Shown here piece after piece: positions 1 to 8,005 of a DNA stretch of 52,992 nucleotides (the first letter of the stretch is position 1; every line of letters starts with the position of its first letter). Below the pieces are notes generated by a model. The model was given only the letters and a program-made list of their open reading frames with translations, did no database searches and was not told the origin of the DNA. Source of the DNA: Bryobacter sp. (GTDB taxonomy: Bacteria; Acidobacteriota; Terriglobia; Bryobacterales; Bryobacteraceae); contig JALHNH010000047.1 of assembly GCA_022843625.1 (NCBI GenBank), forward strand, positions 1 to 52,992. The letters run 5' to 3'. The translations under genes were made by a program, and so were the position numbers.

Positions 1-267
1 GATGCGGGGAAGAAGGCTGCCGCCCCCTTTCCCCGCACCCCTATCCCCGCCTCCAACCAAATACCAATACAATCGGATTGTCCCGATCTAAAACTGTCTC
101 ACCTGAAGGGTTCACTTCAAGACTGTCCCTATTCCAGTCCCTATTCCTCCGAACTGCGTCTGGCGGGGGATAATCTACTCCATCAAAGTTAGAGCATCCG
201 CCGCCAGACTCACGCGATCCGCATCTCGCCAACGAATGGGATTGAATTTGAGCTGCTTGTGGAAGAG
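1..267. other. No gene recognised at left edge
   Basis: This stretch lies downstream of the small CxxCxC gene that ends at 268. A minus-strand open frame covers part of it, but it has no recognisable motif, is Pro/Arg/Ser-rich like out-of-frame GC-rich DNA, and has no Shine-Dalgarno sequence. No convincing hairpin terminator was seen. Confidence 0.5.
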
Positions 268-498
268 TCAATCTACCGAAACTCGAGTCCCGCGCGGCTC
301 CTCCGTCCGTGTCAGCTTCTCGATCCGGTGGTCGAGCAACTCACGCAGCCCCTTCAATACTTCGACACTTGCATTGCGAAAGTGCTGCGAGACACCCTCT
401 GGCACATCCAGCGCCTGCTTCACCACGCGCGAAAGTTCCGGCCCCGCACCACCACAAACACACTGGCCGCAACCCTTCTCAGCAACAGGTTCAGACAT
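268..498 (-). CDS. Small CxxCxC-motif protein (76 aa), unknown function
   Basis: The protein has an N-terminal cysteine motif, C10-GQ-C13-V-C15-GG, followed by a mostly helical, charged C-terminal half (about residues 40-65, with LRELLDHRIEKL). The start is well supported: AGGAG lies about 7 bases upstream of the ATG. It begins 32 bases after the ArsA-like gene on the same strand, so the two are probably co-transcribed. The clustered cysteines suggest metal or thiol chemistry, which would fit an ArsA-type partner, but that is inference. I do not recognise the family by name. Coding status is likely because of the Shine-Dalgarno sequence, the operon position and the clear amphipathic helix. 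Confidence 0.65.
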   Translation of the reverse strand: MSEPVAEKGCGQCVCGGAGPELSRVVKQALDVPEGVSQHFRNASVEVLKGLRELLDHRIEKLTRTEEPRGTRVSVD

Positions 499-530
499 AA
501 TTTACTCCTGACTTTGATTATCACCCGGCC

Positions 531-1727
531 CTAGCCGGCAGCTTCCAGCTCTACTCGCAGATAGCCCTCTTCCAGCCGGGCCCGCGTCGGCGTCAACCCA
601 ACCATCGTCGCTGGCAACCCGATATGACGCCGTAACGAGCCAATCTCCACCACCAGCTCATCGTTCTTTTTGAAGAGCCCAATCTCGCCCTTCTGCGCAA
701 AAGGCATGTGTAGCTTCACCATATATCGCTCCTCACCGGTCTTCTCAAACGTATAGCTGCGCTCGGTGCGCAGGGCAAGCGATGGGTCTTCATCCACCCC
801 GTAGGCCGCCTGCGCTAGCCGGTCCAGCCGCTCCATCCCGACAACCTCCTCAGTAAACAGCGGCACCTGACGCACCTTCAGCGGTTGAAAGTACGTTTCA
901 ATCTCACCCAGCACCCGCTGCTGCGATTCGCGCCAGCCAGCAAAAAACTCACCACCCCCAACTCCCTCGGGCATCACACGATTCACGATGATGTCGTCCA
1001 CCGTCATCCCGTGCAGCGCAAAGTATACAAATGCCCGCTGGGTCTCACGCATCACCATCTGTTCCGGGTTGGTCACCAGGCGTACTGAGGTAACGGCCGG
1101 GTCTTCCAACACCTGATCCACACCCTCCAGTCGCCGAAACAGATCGAGAATATTCCCAAAGTAAGAGTCCGAAGGCAACTCCACCGGCGAGATCCGGTTC
1201 GCGATCGGCCTTACTGCTTTGAAGAGATTTCGCTGCATCGGAAACACATGCTTCATGTACCAGTCGAGCGTTCTTGGCATCGATATGAATCGAATGCTCT
1301 CGGCCGTCGGCGCGCAGTCCAGAACGATCACGTCGTACTTGCCTTCCTTGCGGTAGAGATTCACGTACATCAACGCGCTGATCTCTTCCATCCCCGGGAA
1401 AATCGCTAGCTCTTCAGCCTCCACGCCGCTCAACCCCGTTGTGCGCAGCACGCTCGTGATGTACTGCGCTATCTCGCCCCAGTAGCGCTTCACTTCCTTC
1501 TGGATTTTCAGCTCAAAGATGTCAAGGTTGGGCCGCATGGTGAGCGGTTGTGAAGTGCTGCCATGAAACAGATCCCCAGGGAGGCCAAACGAGTCCCCAA
1601 GCGAGTGAGCCGGGTCGACGCTCATCACCAGCGTCCTGTAACCTCTTTGAGCCAGCCGCAAGCCGGTAGCCGCCGACAAAGACGTCTTGCCCGTCCCGCC
1701 CTTACCTGAATAGAGAAGAATCCTCAT
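531..1727 (-). CDS. ArsA-family ATPase with C-terminal HSP20-like domain
   Basis: This is a P-loop ATPase of the ArsA/GET3 group (398 aa from this start). The deviant Walker A motif GKGGTGKT is at about residues 9-16, the switch I motif VDPAHS at about 38-43, and the switch II-like DCAPT follows around residue 135. The last 75 or so residues read as the small beta-sandwich (ArsA HSP20-like) domain found in many bacterial ArsA homologues, ending in RVELEAAG. Members in bacteria lacking ArsB are thought to be chaperone-like or tail-anchor-targeting ATPases rather than arsenite pumps; no arsenic genes are seen nearby. I prefer the start at 1727 because family members begin directly with MRILLYSGKGG. 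An ATG seven codons upstream (1748) is possible, and neither has a clear Shine-Dalgarno sequence. Confidence 0.88.
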   Translation of the reverse strand: MRILLYSGKGGTGKTSLSAATGLRLAQRGYRTLVMSVDPAHSLGDSFGLPGDLFHGSTSQPLTMRPNLDIFELKIQKEVKRYWGEIAQYITSVLRTTGLSGVEAEELAIFPGMEEISALMYVNLYRKEGKYDVIVLDCAPTAESIRFISMPRTLDWYMKHVFPMQRNLFKAVRPIANRISPVELPSDSYFGNILDLFRRLEGVDQVLEDPAVTSVRLVTNPEQMVMRETQRAFVYFALHGMTVDDIIVNRVMPEGVGGGEFFAGWRESQQRVLGEIETYFQPLKVRQVPLFTEEVVGMERLDRLAQAAYGVDEDPSLALRTERSYTFEKTGEERYMVKLHMPFAQKGEIGLFKKNDELVVEIGSLRRHIGLPATMVGLTPTRARLEEGYLRVELEAAG

Positions 1728-1778
1728 GCAAGAATTCGATGCACGCATGAGGCCAGGCGGCGGAAGATCTCTAAAAGC

Positions 1779-2564
1779 TTAAGGCTGGATCGTGATCGTT
1801 GCCGGAGCCTTCAAAGTAAACGTGAGCGGAGTTTCCGCGGCAAAAGCCGCTGCGTCCCCGCGAGTGGCCATAGCTGTTCCTGTTCCCGCCGCTCCGCCCG
1901 CACCAGCCCCGATCGCAGCACCTTTCCCCCCGCCCACAATCGCTCCAATCGCTGCTCCTGCGCCGGTCATGATCCCGCCCCGCACTACATCGCGTTTCAC
2001 TGTGCCTTTTGCTGTCGCTCCAAGGGTGTTGGTCTCGATCGGCACTGAACCATCCTTGAGCTGAATCGATTTCAAAGCGATGCTGATCGATGCCCTGCCC
2101 TTGACACGGCCACCGGGATCGCTCGAGCGTACAACGCCTGTAGCCATCGCTCCCGCAGGAATGAGTTGGACCCCTTCCATTTGCACAGGCTCCATCAATG
2201 AGGCCTCAAATGTCGAACCTGCCTCGGCAGTCTTTGTCGTAAGGGCATTGGTGGTCCGTACGCGAATTGTCGTGCCCGCTGGCAGGACAAATTCTTTGGC
2301 CCGTGCAACTGCAGGCAGCTTGGAATCTCCCTGCGAGCCAGTCGGTGCAACCCTTGCCGCTGCCACTTCCTTGCGCGCATCCTGAAGCTGCTTTTCCAGT
2401 TGGGCAAGCCGCTGCTCCGGCGAGGATTGCGTCTTGATCTGCTGAATCTCTTGCTCGATATCGTTCAACTTTTTCTCGGCCTCGGCGATGTCCGACTTCT
2501 TTTCGCTACAGGAAGAAATTACGAACAACGTTACGGCTAGCATCGCAAGCTGTTTGATCTTCAT
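1779..2564 (-). CDS. Lipoprotein with coiled coil and glycine-zipper segment
   Basis: A 261-residue envelope lipoprotein. The N-terminus MKIKQLAMLAVTLFVISSC is a type II signal peptide with lipobox ISSC. It is followed by a short coiled coil (EAEKKLNDIEQEIQQIKTQ, about residues 26-45), a beta-rich middle part typical of acidobacterial secreted proteins (FVLPAGTTIRVRT...), and a Gly/Ala-rich glycine-zipper near residues 195-225 with repeated GxxxG. Glycine zippers usually insert into or pack against membranes, so an outer-membrane role is likely, but no specific function is known. An ATG 14 codons upstream (2606) would add a non-signal extension, so the start at 2564 is preferred; AGGG lies about 9 bases before it. 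Confidence 0.8.
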   Translation of the reverse strand: MKIKQLAMLAVTLFVISSCSEKKSDIAEAEKKLNDIEQEIQQIKTQSSPEQRLAQLEKQLQDARKEVAAARVAPTGSQGDSKLPAVARAKEFVLPAGTTIRVRTTNALTTKTAEAGSTFEASLMEPVQMEGVQLIPAGAMATGVVRSSDPGGRVKGRASISIALKSIQLKDGSVPIETNTLGATAKGTVKRDVVRGGIMTGAGAAIGAIVGGGKGAAIGAGAGGAAGTGTAMATRGDAAAFAAETPLTFTLKAPATITIQP

Positions 2565-2741
2565 AACAGAAACCCTATCACTACTGCATGCCCGTTTGGC
2601 CTGCAAATATTTGAATCGGAATCAACAATGTACTTTTTTGTTCGCTTTTGCGAATACATGCAAAAAGTGTAACATGTTCATTTATTAACTTTTTTAATAC
2701 AGAGAACCAAAGAATCGAAATGTGTCAATTACATAACTTTA

Positions 2742-2750
2742 TGCTAATAT
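2742..2750 (+). promoter_or_regulatory. Putative extended -10 promoter element for the TonB receptor gene
   Basis: TGCTAATAT matches an extended -10 box (TGn plus TAATAT) in an otherwise AT-rich leader. It would place the transcription start near 2757, about 70 bases before the ATG. No good -35 box is visible at the usual spacing. Confidence 0.35.
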
Positions 2751-2751
2751 C

Positions 2752-2777
2752 ACTTAAAAGTAACCACTTATAAGTGG
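2752..2777. promoter_or_regulatory. Two tandem ACTT..AAGT inverted repeats (possible operator)
   Basis: ACTTAAAAGT (2752-2761) has ACTT/AAGT arms, and CCACTTATAAGTGG (2764-2777) is a perfect 14-bp palindrome. Their centres are 14 bp apart and lie just downstream of the putative -10 box, where a repressor would block transcription. A regulator cannot be named from this. Confidence 0.45.
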
Positions 2778-2789
2778 GTACAAGTAGGG

Positions 2790-2806
2790 CCTTAGACGTC
2801 CTAAGG
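2790..2806 (+). promoter_or_regulatory. Inverted repeat in the 5' leader of the TonB receptor gene
   Basis: CCTTAG-ACGTC-CTAAGG forms a 6-bp stem with a 5-nt loop (the flanking G/C bases do not add a clean extension). It ends 19 bases before the start codon. It could be a small mRNA hairpin that influences translation, or part of an operator array with the palindrome at 2764. Confidence 0.4.
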
Positions 2807-2825
2807 GAAAGGGTAGATCATTGAC

Positions 2826-5800
2826 ATGAGAATACAATCACCCGCTTTTCGGGCATTATTCTTCCAGCAAACATTAGTTCTGCTCCTTGCATGCGTAGTG
2901 GGCATGCACGGGCAGGAAAATTACGGAACAGTCTCAGGCCTCGTCGCCGACCCGACAGGGGCCAGCGTGGCGGGGGCAAAACTCGAGTTGACCAGCGCAT
3001 CTCTCCCGCGGCCGCTCGAAGTAAAAAGTGATGAACAGGGCAAGTTCTTTTTCTTGCGTGTGCCCTCCGGCACCTATAGCCTTGCCGTCAGCAAGGACGG
3101 CTTCTCCCGCTACACACAGCGCAACCTCGTTGTGAATCTGGGTTCAGCCGTCACGATCACCGCAGCTCTGAAAGTCGGCGCGGTCAGCGAAGTGATCGAA
3201 GTCAGCGAATCGGCCGTCTCTCTCGACCCGACCTCCGCACAAACCTCCACCAACATCAGCTCCACGTCTTTCGACTATCTGCCTAAAGGCAGAAATTTCC
3301 ACACACTGCTCGGCATGGCCCCCGGTGTGCGGCAGGAAGTCAAGAACGGCAATGCCGGCGTTGGCGGCTTCCAGGTTGATGGTGCGTCAGGTTCTGAAAA
3401 CGCCTTCCTCATCGATGGCGTCGACACCTCCGACGTCCGCCGCGGCTCCCTCCGTGCTCAGAACTCGATTCCTTTCGAATTCATTCAGGAAATTCAGATC
3501 AAGAGCTCCGGTTTTGGTGCTGAATTCGGTGGGGCCACCGGTGGCGTCATCAACGTTGTTACCAAGGGTGGAGCCAATGAATTCCATGGCTTCCTCCAGG
3601 GTCAGTTCACCAACAATCAGCTCAACCCGCGTCCTCGTGGATACTGGCAGCGCTCGCCCTTAAGCGCCAACGCAGCCGACTTCTTCTCCCCCAAAGAAGA
3701 CACCTACCGCTCGTTGTATCCAGGTGTCGACTTCTCCGGCCCAATCATCAAGAATCGCCTGTTCTTCCGTACCAGCTATATGCCAGAGCTCACCCGTCGC
3801 GAACGCAACATCGCCTACGCCTCGGGCGGCCGCTCCTTCAGCCGCGAAGACATCACCCATTACATGCTGAACCGGGTCGATTACAGCCCCCTGGCCAATC
3901 TGCAGATCTATAGCTCGTGGGTCTGGAGCCCGCTGCGTCAGCAGGGCAGTCTCCCGAACCCAGACATCCGCGTTGCCGCACCCTCCAACGACCTCAGCGT
4001 GTTGGGTGGCTTCCAGCCCGCCCAGACCGCAACGATCGGCGCAAACTACTCGCTCACCAGCCGCTGGCTCGTCAGCGGCCGATGGGGCTACAAGTATCAG
4101 AACGATAAGGTCGGCAACTATGGCCTCCCGGGCAATCCTTTCATCTCCTATGTAACGGCTTCCTCGGCCTCGCCTCTGCCTGTGCCTGCTGCCTATGCTG
4201 GTGCCAACGGCTTCACCAACATTTCCAGCAACCTGCTCACCAAGAAGGACATTACTTCGCGCAGGAATCTCTACCTCGACTCAAGCTACATCGCCAACAT
4301 CTTTGGCCAGCAGCATATCCTCAAGTTCGGCTATGCCAACGCTCGTGTTTCCAACGACGTCGAGACCCTCTATCCCAATGGCCGCTTCCAGGTTTACTGG
4401 GGCGATCGCTTCACCCGTGGCAGCATCAGCAATCAGACCGGAGCCTACGGTTATTACATCTGGCAGGACGGCGTCCGTAACCTCGGCAACGTCCACAGCA
4501 ACAACCAGGGCTTCTATCTGCAAGACCAGTGGCAGCTCCGCAAGAACCTCACCGTCAACCTTGGTGTCCGTTTCGAAAACGAATTCCTGCCTCCTTACAA
4601 GGCTGAAGTCAATGGCCGCAAGGTGCAGGATCCCGTCCGCTTCAATTGGGGCGACAAAATTGCTCCCCGCGTAGGCGTAGCCTGGGATATCTTCGGTGAC
4701 GGTAAGTGGAAAGTTGCCGGCAGCTTCGGCATTTACTACGACGTTCTCCGTTACGAACTCGCTCGCGGCAGCTTCGGCGGCGACTTCTGGGTCAGCAACG
4801 TTTACAAGCTCGACAACCCGAACGTCTTCGCACTCGGCCTCGCCACTCCCGGCGCTGGAGGCCCTGCCATCACCCGCTATGACAACCGTACTTTGCCCAT
4901 CAACTCTGCTGGCGAAATCGAAGGCATCGATCCCAACATCAAGCCCTACACCTCGCGCGAGTTCACGGCAAGCGTAGCCCACCAGATCTCAGAGAAGCTG
5001 GTTGCCAGCATCCGTTACTCTCGTAAAGACCTGCTCAAGGCCATCGAAGACATCGGTGTTCTCGATGCAGAAGAAAGCGAACAGTACGTCATCGGCAACC
5101 CCGGCTTTGGTCTCACCCGCGACACCAAGTCCGTCTACGGCCAGAAGACCCCCAACGGCAAGGAATTCCTCGTTCCTGAAGCCAAGCGTCAGTACGACGG
5201 CTTGGAATTCCGTATGGACGGTCGCTACTCACGCAACTTGAACGTGATGGCGAGCTACACTTACAGCCGCCTCTATGGCAACTACTCGGGCTCAGCTAAT
5301 TCTGACGAATCCGGCCGCTCCGACCCAGGTGTCAGCCGCGCCTTCGACCTTCCCTACTACTACTTCGACGCCTCAGGCAGCCAGCAGAACGCCTATGGCC
5401 GCCTTGCTACAGACCGTCCTCATACGTTCAAGGCCTTTGCCTCTTACGAACTGAAGACCCGCGCTGGCAGCACCTTCTTTGGCCTCAACCAGCTCGCCTA
5501 CAGCGGCACGCCCGATTCAACATCGGTCATCTACCTGTCGGCTCCCACCTTCCCCTTTGGCCGTGGCGATATGGGCCGCACTCCGGTGCTCACTCAAACA
5601 GACCTCAGCGTGTCCCACACGATCCGGCTGAATGAGCGCGCCACGCTGCGCCTCGACGCCAACGCCACAAACCTGTTTAACCAGGCAATCGTCATTGCCC
5701 GCGTTACCCAGCTCAACCGCGCCGGTGCAATCGGTATCAACCCCGATGCAGCTCCGGGCGGCTTCTTCGCCGGCTACGATCCCAGGAAGTTCGTGATCGC

Positions 5801-5924
5801 AGGCAGCCCAACCATCCCCCTCAATCCGATCTACGGGTTGCCCGGCGGTGGCTATGCTGCTGGTGGTTCTGGTGGCTTCCAGGGTCCCCGTGAAATCCGT
5901 CTCGGAATCCGTCTCGGCTTCTAG
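2826..5924 (+). CDS. TonB-dependent receptor with carboxypeptidase-regulatory-like domain
   Basis: Outer-membrane receptor of 1032 aa. A Sec signal peptide (to about residue 29, MHGQ) is followed by a carboxypeptidase-regulatory-like beta-sandwich (about 32-120: GTVSGLVADPTGASVAGA, then the GKFFFLRVPSGTY motif). The plug domain comes next (about 145-255; LIDGVDTSDVRRGS, GGATGGVINVVTKGG), then a long beta-barrel ending in the typical C-terminal IRLGF signal. Such Acidobacteria-expanded receptors are thought to import oligosaccharides or other large ligands using TonB energy; the substrate cannot be inferred. There is no SusD-like partner or TonB/ExbBD gene next to it. The gene stands alone between its own promoter-like region and a strong terminator. 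Confidence 0.92.
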   Translation: MRIQSPAFRALFFQQTLVLLLACVVGMHGQENYGTVSGLVADPTGASVAGAKLELTSASLPRPLEVKSDEQGKFFFLRVPSGTYSLAVSKDGFSRYTQRNLVVNLGSAVTITAALKVGAVSEVIEVSESAVSLDPTSAQTSTNISSTSFDYLPKGRNFHTLLGMAPGVRQEVKNGNAGVGGFQVDGASGSENAFLIDGVDTSDVRRGSLRAQNSIPFEFIQEIQIKSSGFGAEFGGATGGVINVVTKGGANEFHGFLQGQFTNNQLNPRPRGYWQRSPLSANAADFFSPKEDTYRSLYPGVDFSGPIIKNRLFFRTSYMPELTRRERNIAYASGGRSFSREDITHYMLNRVDYSPLANLQIYSSWVWSPLRQQGSLPNPDIRVAAPSNDLSVLGGFQPAQTATIGANYSLTSRWLVSGRWGYKYQNDKVGNYGLPGNPFISYVTASSASPLPVPAAYAGANGFTNISSNLLTKKDITSRRNLYLDSSYIANIFGQQHILKFGYANARVSNDVETLYPNGRFQVYWGDRFTRGSISNQTGAYGYYIWQDGVRNLGNVHSNNQGFYLQDQWQLRKNLTVNLGVRFENEFLPPYKAEVNGRKVQDPVRFNWGDKIAPRVGVAWDIFGDGKWKVAGSFGIYYDVLRYELARGSFGGDFWVSNVYKLDNPNVFALGLATPGAGGPAITRYDNRTLPINSAGEIEGIDPNIKPYTSREFTASVAHQISEKLVASIRYSRKDLLKAIEDIGVLDAEESEQYVIGNPGFGLTRDTKSVYGQKTPNGKEFLVPEAKRQYDGLEFRMDGRYSRNLNVMASYTYSRLYGNYSGSANSDESGRSDPGVSRAFDLPYYYFDASGSQQNAYGRLATDRPHTFKAFASYELKTRAGSTFFGLNQLAYSGTPDSTSVIYLSAPTFPFGRGDMGRTPVLTQTDLSVSHTIRLNERATLRLDANATNLFNQAIVIARVTQLNRAGAIGINPDAAPGGFFAGYDPRKFVIAGSPTIPLNPIYGLPGGGYAAGGSGGFQGPREIRLGIRLGF

Positions 5925-5947
5925 GATCGGATTTTTTTAAGAAACAG

Positions 5948-5976
5948 ACGGCGCCGCCCCTTGAGGGCGGCGCCGT
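5948..5976 (+). terminator. Rho-independent terminator after the TonB receptor gene
   Basis: A perfect 12-bp GC-rich stem (ACGGCGCCGCCC / GGGCGGCGCCGT) with a 5-nt CTTGA loop is followed by a T-rich tract (TTTCGCTTTTCTT). It begins 24 bases after the stop codon. Confidence 0.88.
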
Positions 5977-6091
5977 TTCGCTTTTCTTATTGGCTAGTAG
6001 ATCTTCCTACGCTTCGCGCATTCAAGACGGCACAGTTCTACAACCACTCGCTTGTAAAGGAAAACTCAAAATGATGGCCAGCTAACAGCGG

Positions 6092-6640
6092 CTAGCGCCA
6101 GCTCTTGTCATCAAACCGCGACATGTCGGCCGAGTCGGGTAGAACTCCCAGAGTCACGATGGCGAAGGTGAAGACTTTGGTGCCCTTTTCCAGGTGCCCG
6201 CCGAAGGCGTGATGCTCGCTTGCAAACTGGATGTGCGCATGGATGCGCCCATTGAGTACGTAGCCGTTGATGTTGGTGATATCGGCGGAGTCGGTTGGAT
6301 GGTCGAGGTACACGTTTTTCGAAGGAAAGCTGCGGTTGGATACCACATGATAATGTGTCGCCATCGCCGAACCGATCCCTGTGAGAATGACGGCATTGCG
6401 GATCTTCTGTTCCGCGACATGCTTTTCAAGGCCCAATAGAAGATCTGCCTGGTGGCGGAAGCGGATGGTGACGGTGCGTGTAATTGGGGCCGAAACGGCA
6501 ACGGAATCGGCCATATCCGGGGTTAGCGGTTTATTGTCCGCAGCCGCAGTCGTGGCATTGGTGACTTCGGTACGCTTCACCTGTGGAAGGAGTAAGCCAG
6601 AGGCGATCAAGAAAACGATTAAGGGGCGAAGGCTAGGCAT
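6092..6640 (-). CDS. Secreted PPC (DUF296) domain protein
   Basis: A 182-residue protein with an N-terminal hydrophobic export signal (LIVFLIASGLLLP) and a single PPC/DUF296 domain from about residue 50. The family signature is visible as GRIHAHIQFASEHHAFGGHL, with IRNAVILTGIGSA upstream. In bacteria, stand-alone PPC proteins form trimers, and the conserved His residues (H-x-H and GGH) are thought to bind metal; their substrate is unknown. An exported version is somewhat unusual because plant relatives are nuclear. It is transcribed alone, convergent with the TonB receptor gene and its terminator. Confidence 0.82.
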   Translation of the reverse strand: MPSLRPLIVFLIASGLLLPQVKRTEVTNATTAAADNKPLTPDMADSVAVSAPITRTVTIRFRHQADLLLGLEKHVAEQKIRNAVILTGIGSAMATHYHVVSNRSFPSKNVYLDHPTDSADITNINGYVLNGRIHAHIQFASEHHAFGGHLEKGTKVFTFAIVTLGVLPDSADMSRFDDKSWR

Positions 6641-7069
6641 AGTGTTCGCATTCTATCGCTTGGAAATGATATACAAGCAACTGTACTCAGTCGAATGCTG
6701 ATATGCCGCTTCTGGACGGGCCCGCAATCCGTGTACTGCTACAGCCAATCTGGCCATTGCGAATGAACTTACTGCAGCCAAAGGCTTGCCGTACCAGACG
6801 CAAATCAAGAGTTTGCCCAATGAGTCACGCTTGAAATAAAATTCAACATGAAGTCCAGCGAACCGCGTCGCAAGATGGGGTTGACACCATTGCGCACTTG
6901 CGAGTTAGCCTCCTGCACTGATAGGTTCTCGGTCGTTGCTGTGGTCCATCCAGTGGCAGAGATAGCTAGCTGCCTCATTAAACGCCTGATCTGAAAAATT
7001 TGGAGTAAGTTTTACCCTTTCATTCCTTCTGGAGGTGGGACGTGGGCATTTTTGGCGTTAGCCTATCGG
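6641..7069. other. Gene-free gap at the edge of the defence island
   Basis: About 430 bases without an intact gene, between the PPC gene and the end of the restriction endonuclease gene. On the minus strand one frame reads through about 90 codons interrupted by a single TAA (around 6917), with protein-like stretches such as AASYLCHWMDHSND and LLICVWYGKPLAAV. This could be a decayed gene left at the island boundary or chance. No terminator or mobile-element end was recognised. Confidence 0.4.
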
Positions 7070-8005
7070 TCAGACCGCCAAATCTAATGGTAGATCGGAG
7101 ATGTCCTTCAGTCGTTTCCCGCTAACCATAATATTGAGCGCTTCCGCTGAGTCGGCCAACCCTAGTTCATTCACTACCGCTAATAGTTCTGGCAAGGCGA
7201 AGTGGTATACGCAATCTATGTCGCCACTTCCAAGGGCTACGGAGGACAACCTACTAGGTAGCGGCTCACCAGTCACAACAACGATGTGCGGGAGTTTTCC
7301 CCTTCGATTGCGAATCAGATTCAAAGCCTCCGACCGAGAGTTTTGGGAACGGTCGCTCCTGATTGTCAGTTTGCATGAGACGCTGGCATGGAGAATCGAT
7401 GCTCCACCGTTGCGTTCTCTCAAACTAGAATGTTGCGCAACTGTGTCGTCAACCAAATTCGCATTTGAGTTTATGAGTTCATCGCTGAGCAATCCACGAA
7501 AGACAACAATGTCGGGCTTGATGATGTAATCGCTTCCCAACGACGCCGCTAATTCAGGATTCTCGCCGGCTGCTTTGGCTATTGCAACAAGATGTCTATA
7601 CTGCTCAAATTGTGCGATCTTGATTACGGTTTTGAAGTCCTTCTGCTCCGCGTTCTTTTTACTACTCTTCTTTTTCTGCTTTTCCTCTTCGGTTGGCTTC
7701 TCACCGATCTTTTGAATCCTCCAGTCACCGGGTCGTAGGTGGGCTAGTTCAAGGAACGTTTCACGTATGAATTGGGCTGTAGCAATCTCGAACTGATTTC
7801 CGGCCGTTTGTCCTTGAAGTTTGACTCCAGGTTGGTCAAGGCCGATGCGCTTTGCAATTCCCAGTGCTATGGCCTTGCTTGCCGTATTCCCCTTATCAGC
7901 ATTGCTTAGAACGCCACCCTCCAACCGAAGCACCTTAGCTTTTAGAACGTCATGAAATTGACGTCGAGCTGTGCGAAAAAGTGCCTCACCCAATTGCTCG
8001 GTCAT
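7070..8005 (-). CDS. NgoMIV-family type II restriction endonuclease
   Basis: This 311-residue protein matches my recollection of NgoMIV (286 aa, recognises GCCGGC) along its whole length: SNAD near residue 35, PGQT/LQGQTAGNQFE, LRPGDW, ENPELAA-LGSDY, SCK-TIRSDR and the C-terminus KRLKDISDLPLDLAV. The active-site residues of that family (E70, D140, K187, E201 in NgoMIV) correspond to E73, D165, K212 and E226 here, with the same D-K (47) and K-E (14) spacing. A Lys/Glu-rich insert of about 22 residues (about 103-126) sits between the first and second acidic residues and has no counterpart in NgoMIV. The start overlaps the methyltransferase stop by ATGA, so translation is coupled and methylase comes first. 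Specificity for GCCGGC is inferred from the family. Confidence 0.93.
   Translation of the reverse strand: MTEQLGEALFRTARRQFHDVLKAKVLRLEGGVLSNADKGNTASKAIALGIAKRIGLDQPGVKLQGQTAGNQFEIATAQFIRETFLELAHLRPGDWRIQKIGEKPTEEEKQKKKSSKKNAEQKDFKTVIKIAQFEQYRHLVAIAKAAGENPELAASLGSDYIIKPDIVVFRGLLSDELINSNANLVDDTVAQHSSLRERNGGASILHASVSCKLTIRSDRSQNSRSEALNLIRNRRGKLPHIVVVTGEPLPSRLSSVALGSGDIDCVYHFALPELLAVVNELGLADSAEALNIMVSGKRLKDISDLPLDLAV

Noticed and set aside
4281..4982. 233-codon minus-strand frame inside the TonB receptor gene
   Set aside because: Antisense shadow; the Val/Ala/Asp-rich composition mirrors the receptor's codon bias and no Shine-Dalgarno is present.
6641..7069. Possible decayed gene on the minus strand (about 90 codons with one TAA)
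   Set aside because: No family was recognised and there is no start or ribosome-binding site; kept only as a comment on the gap.
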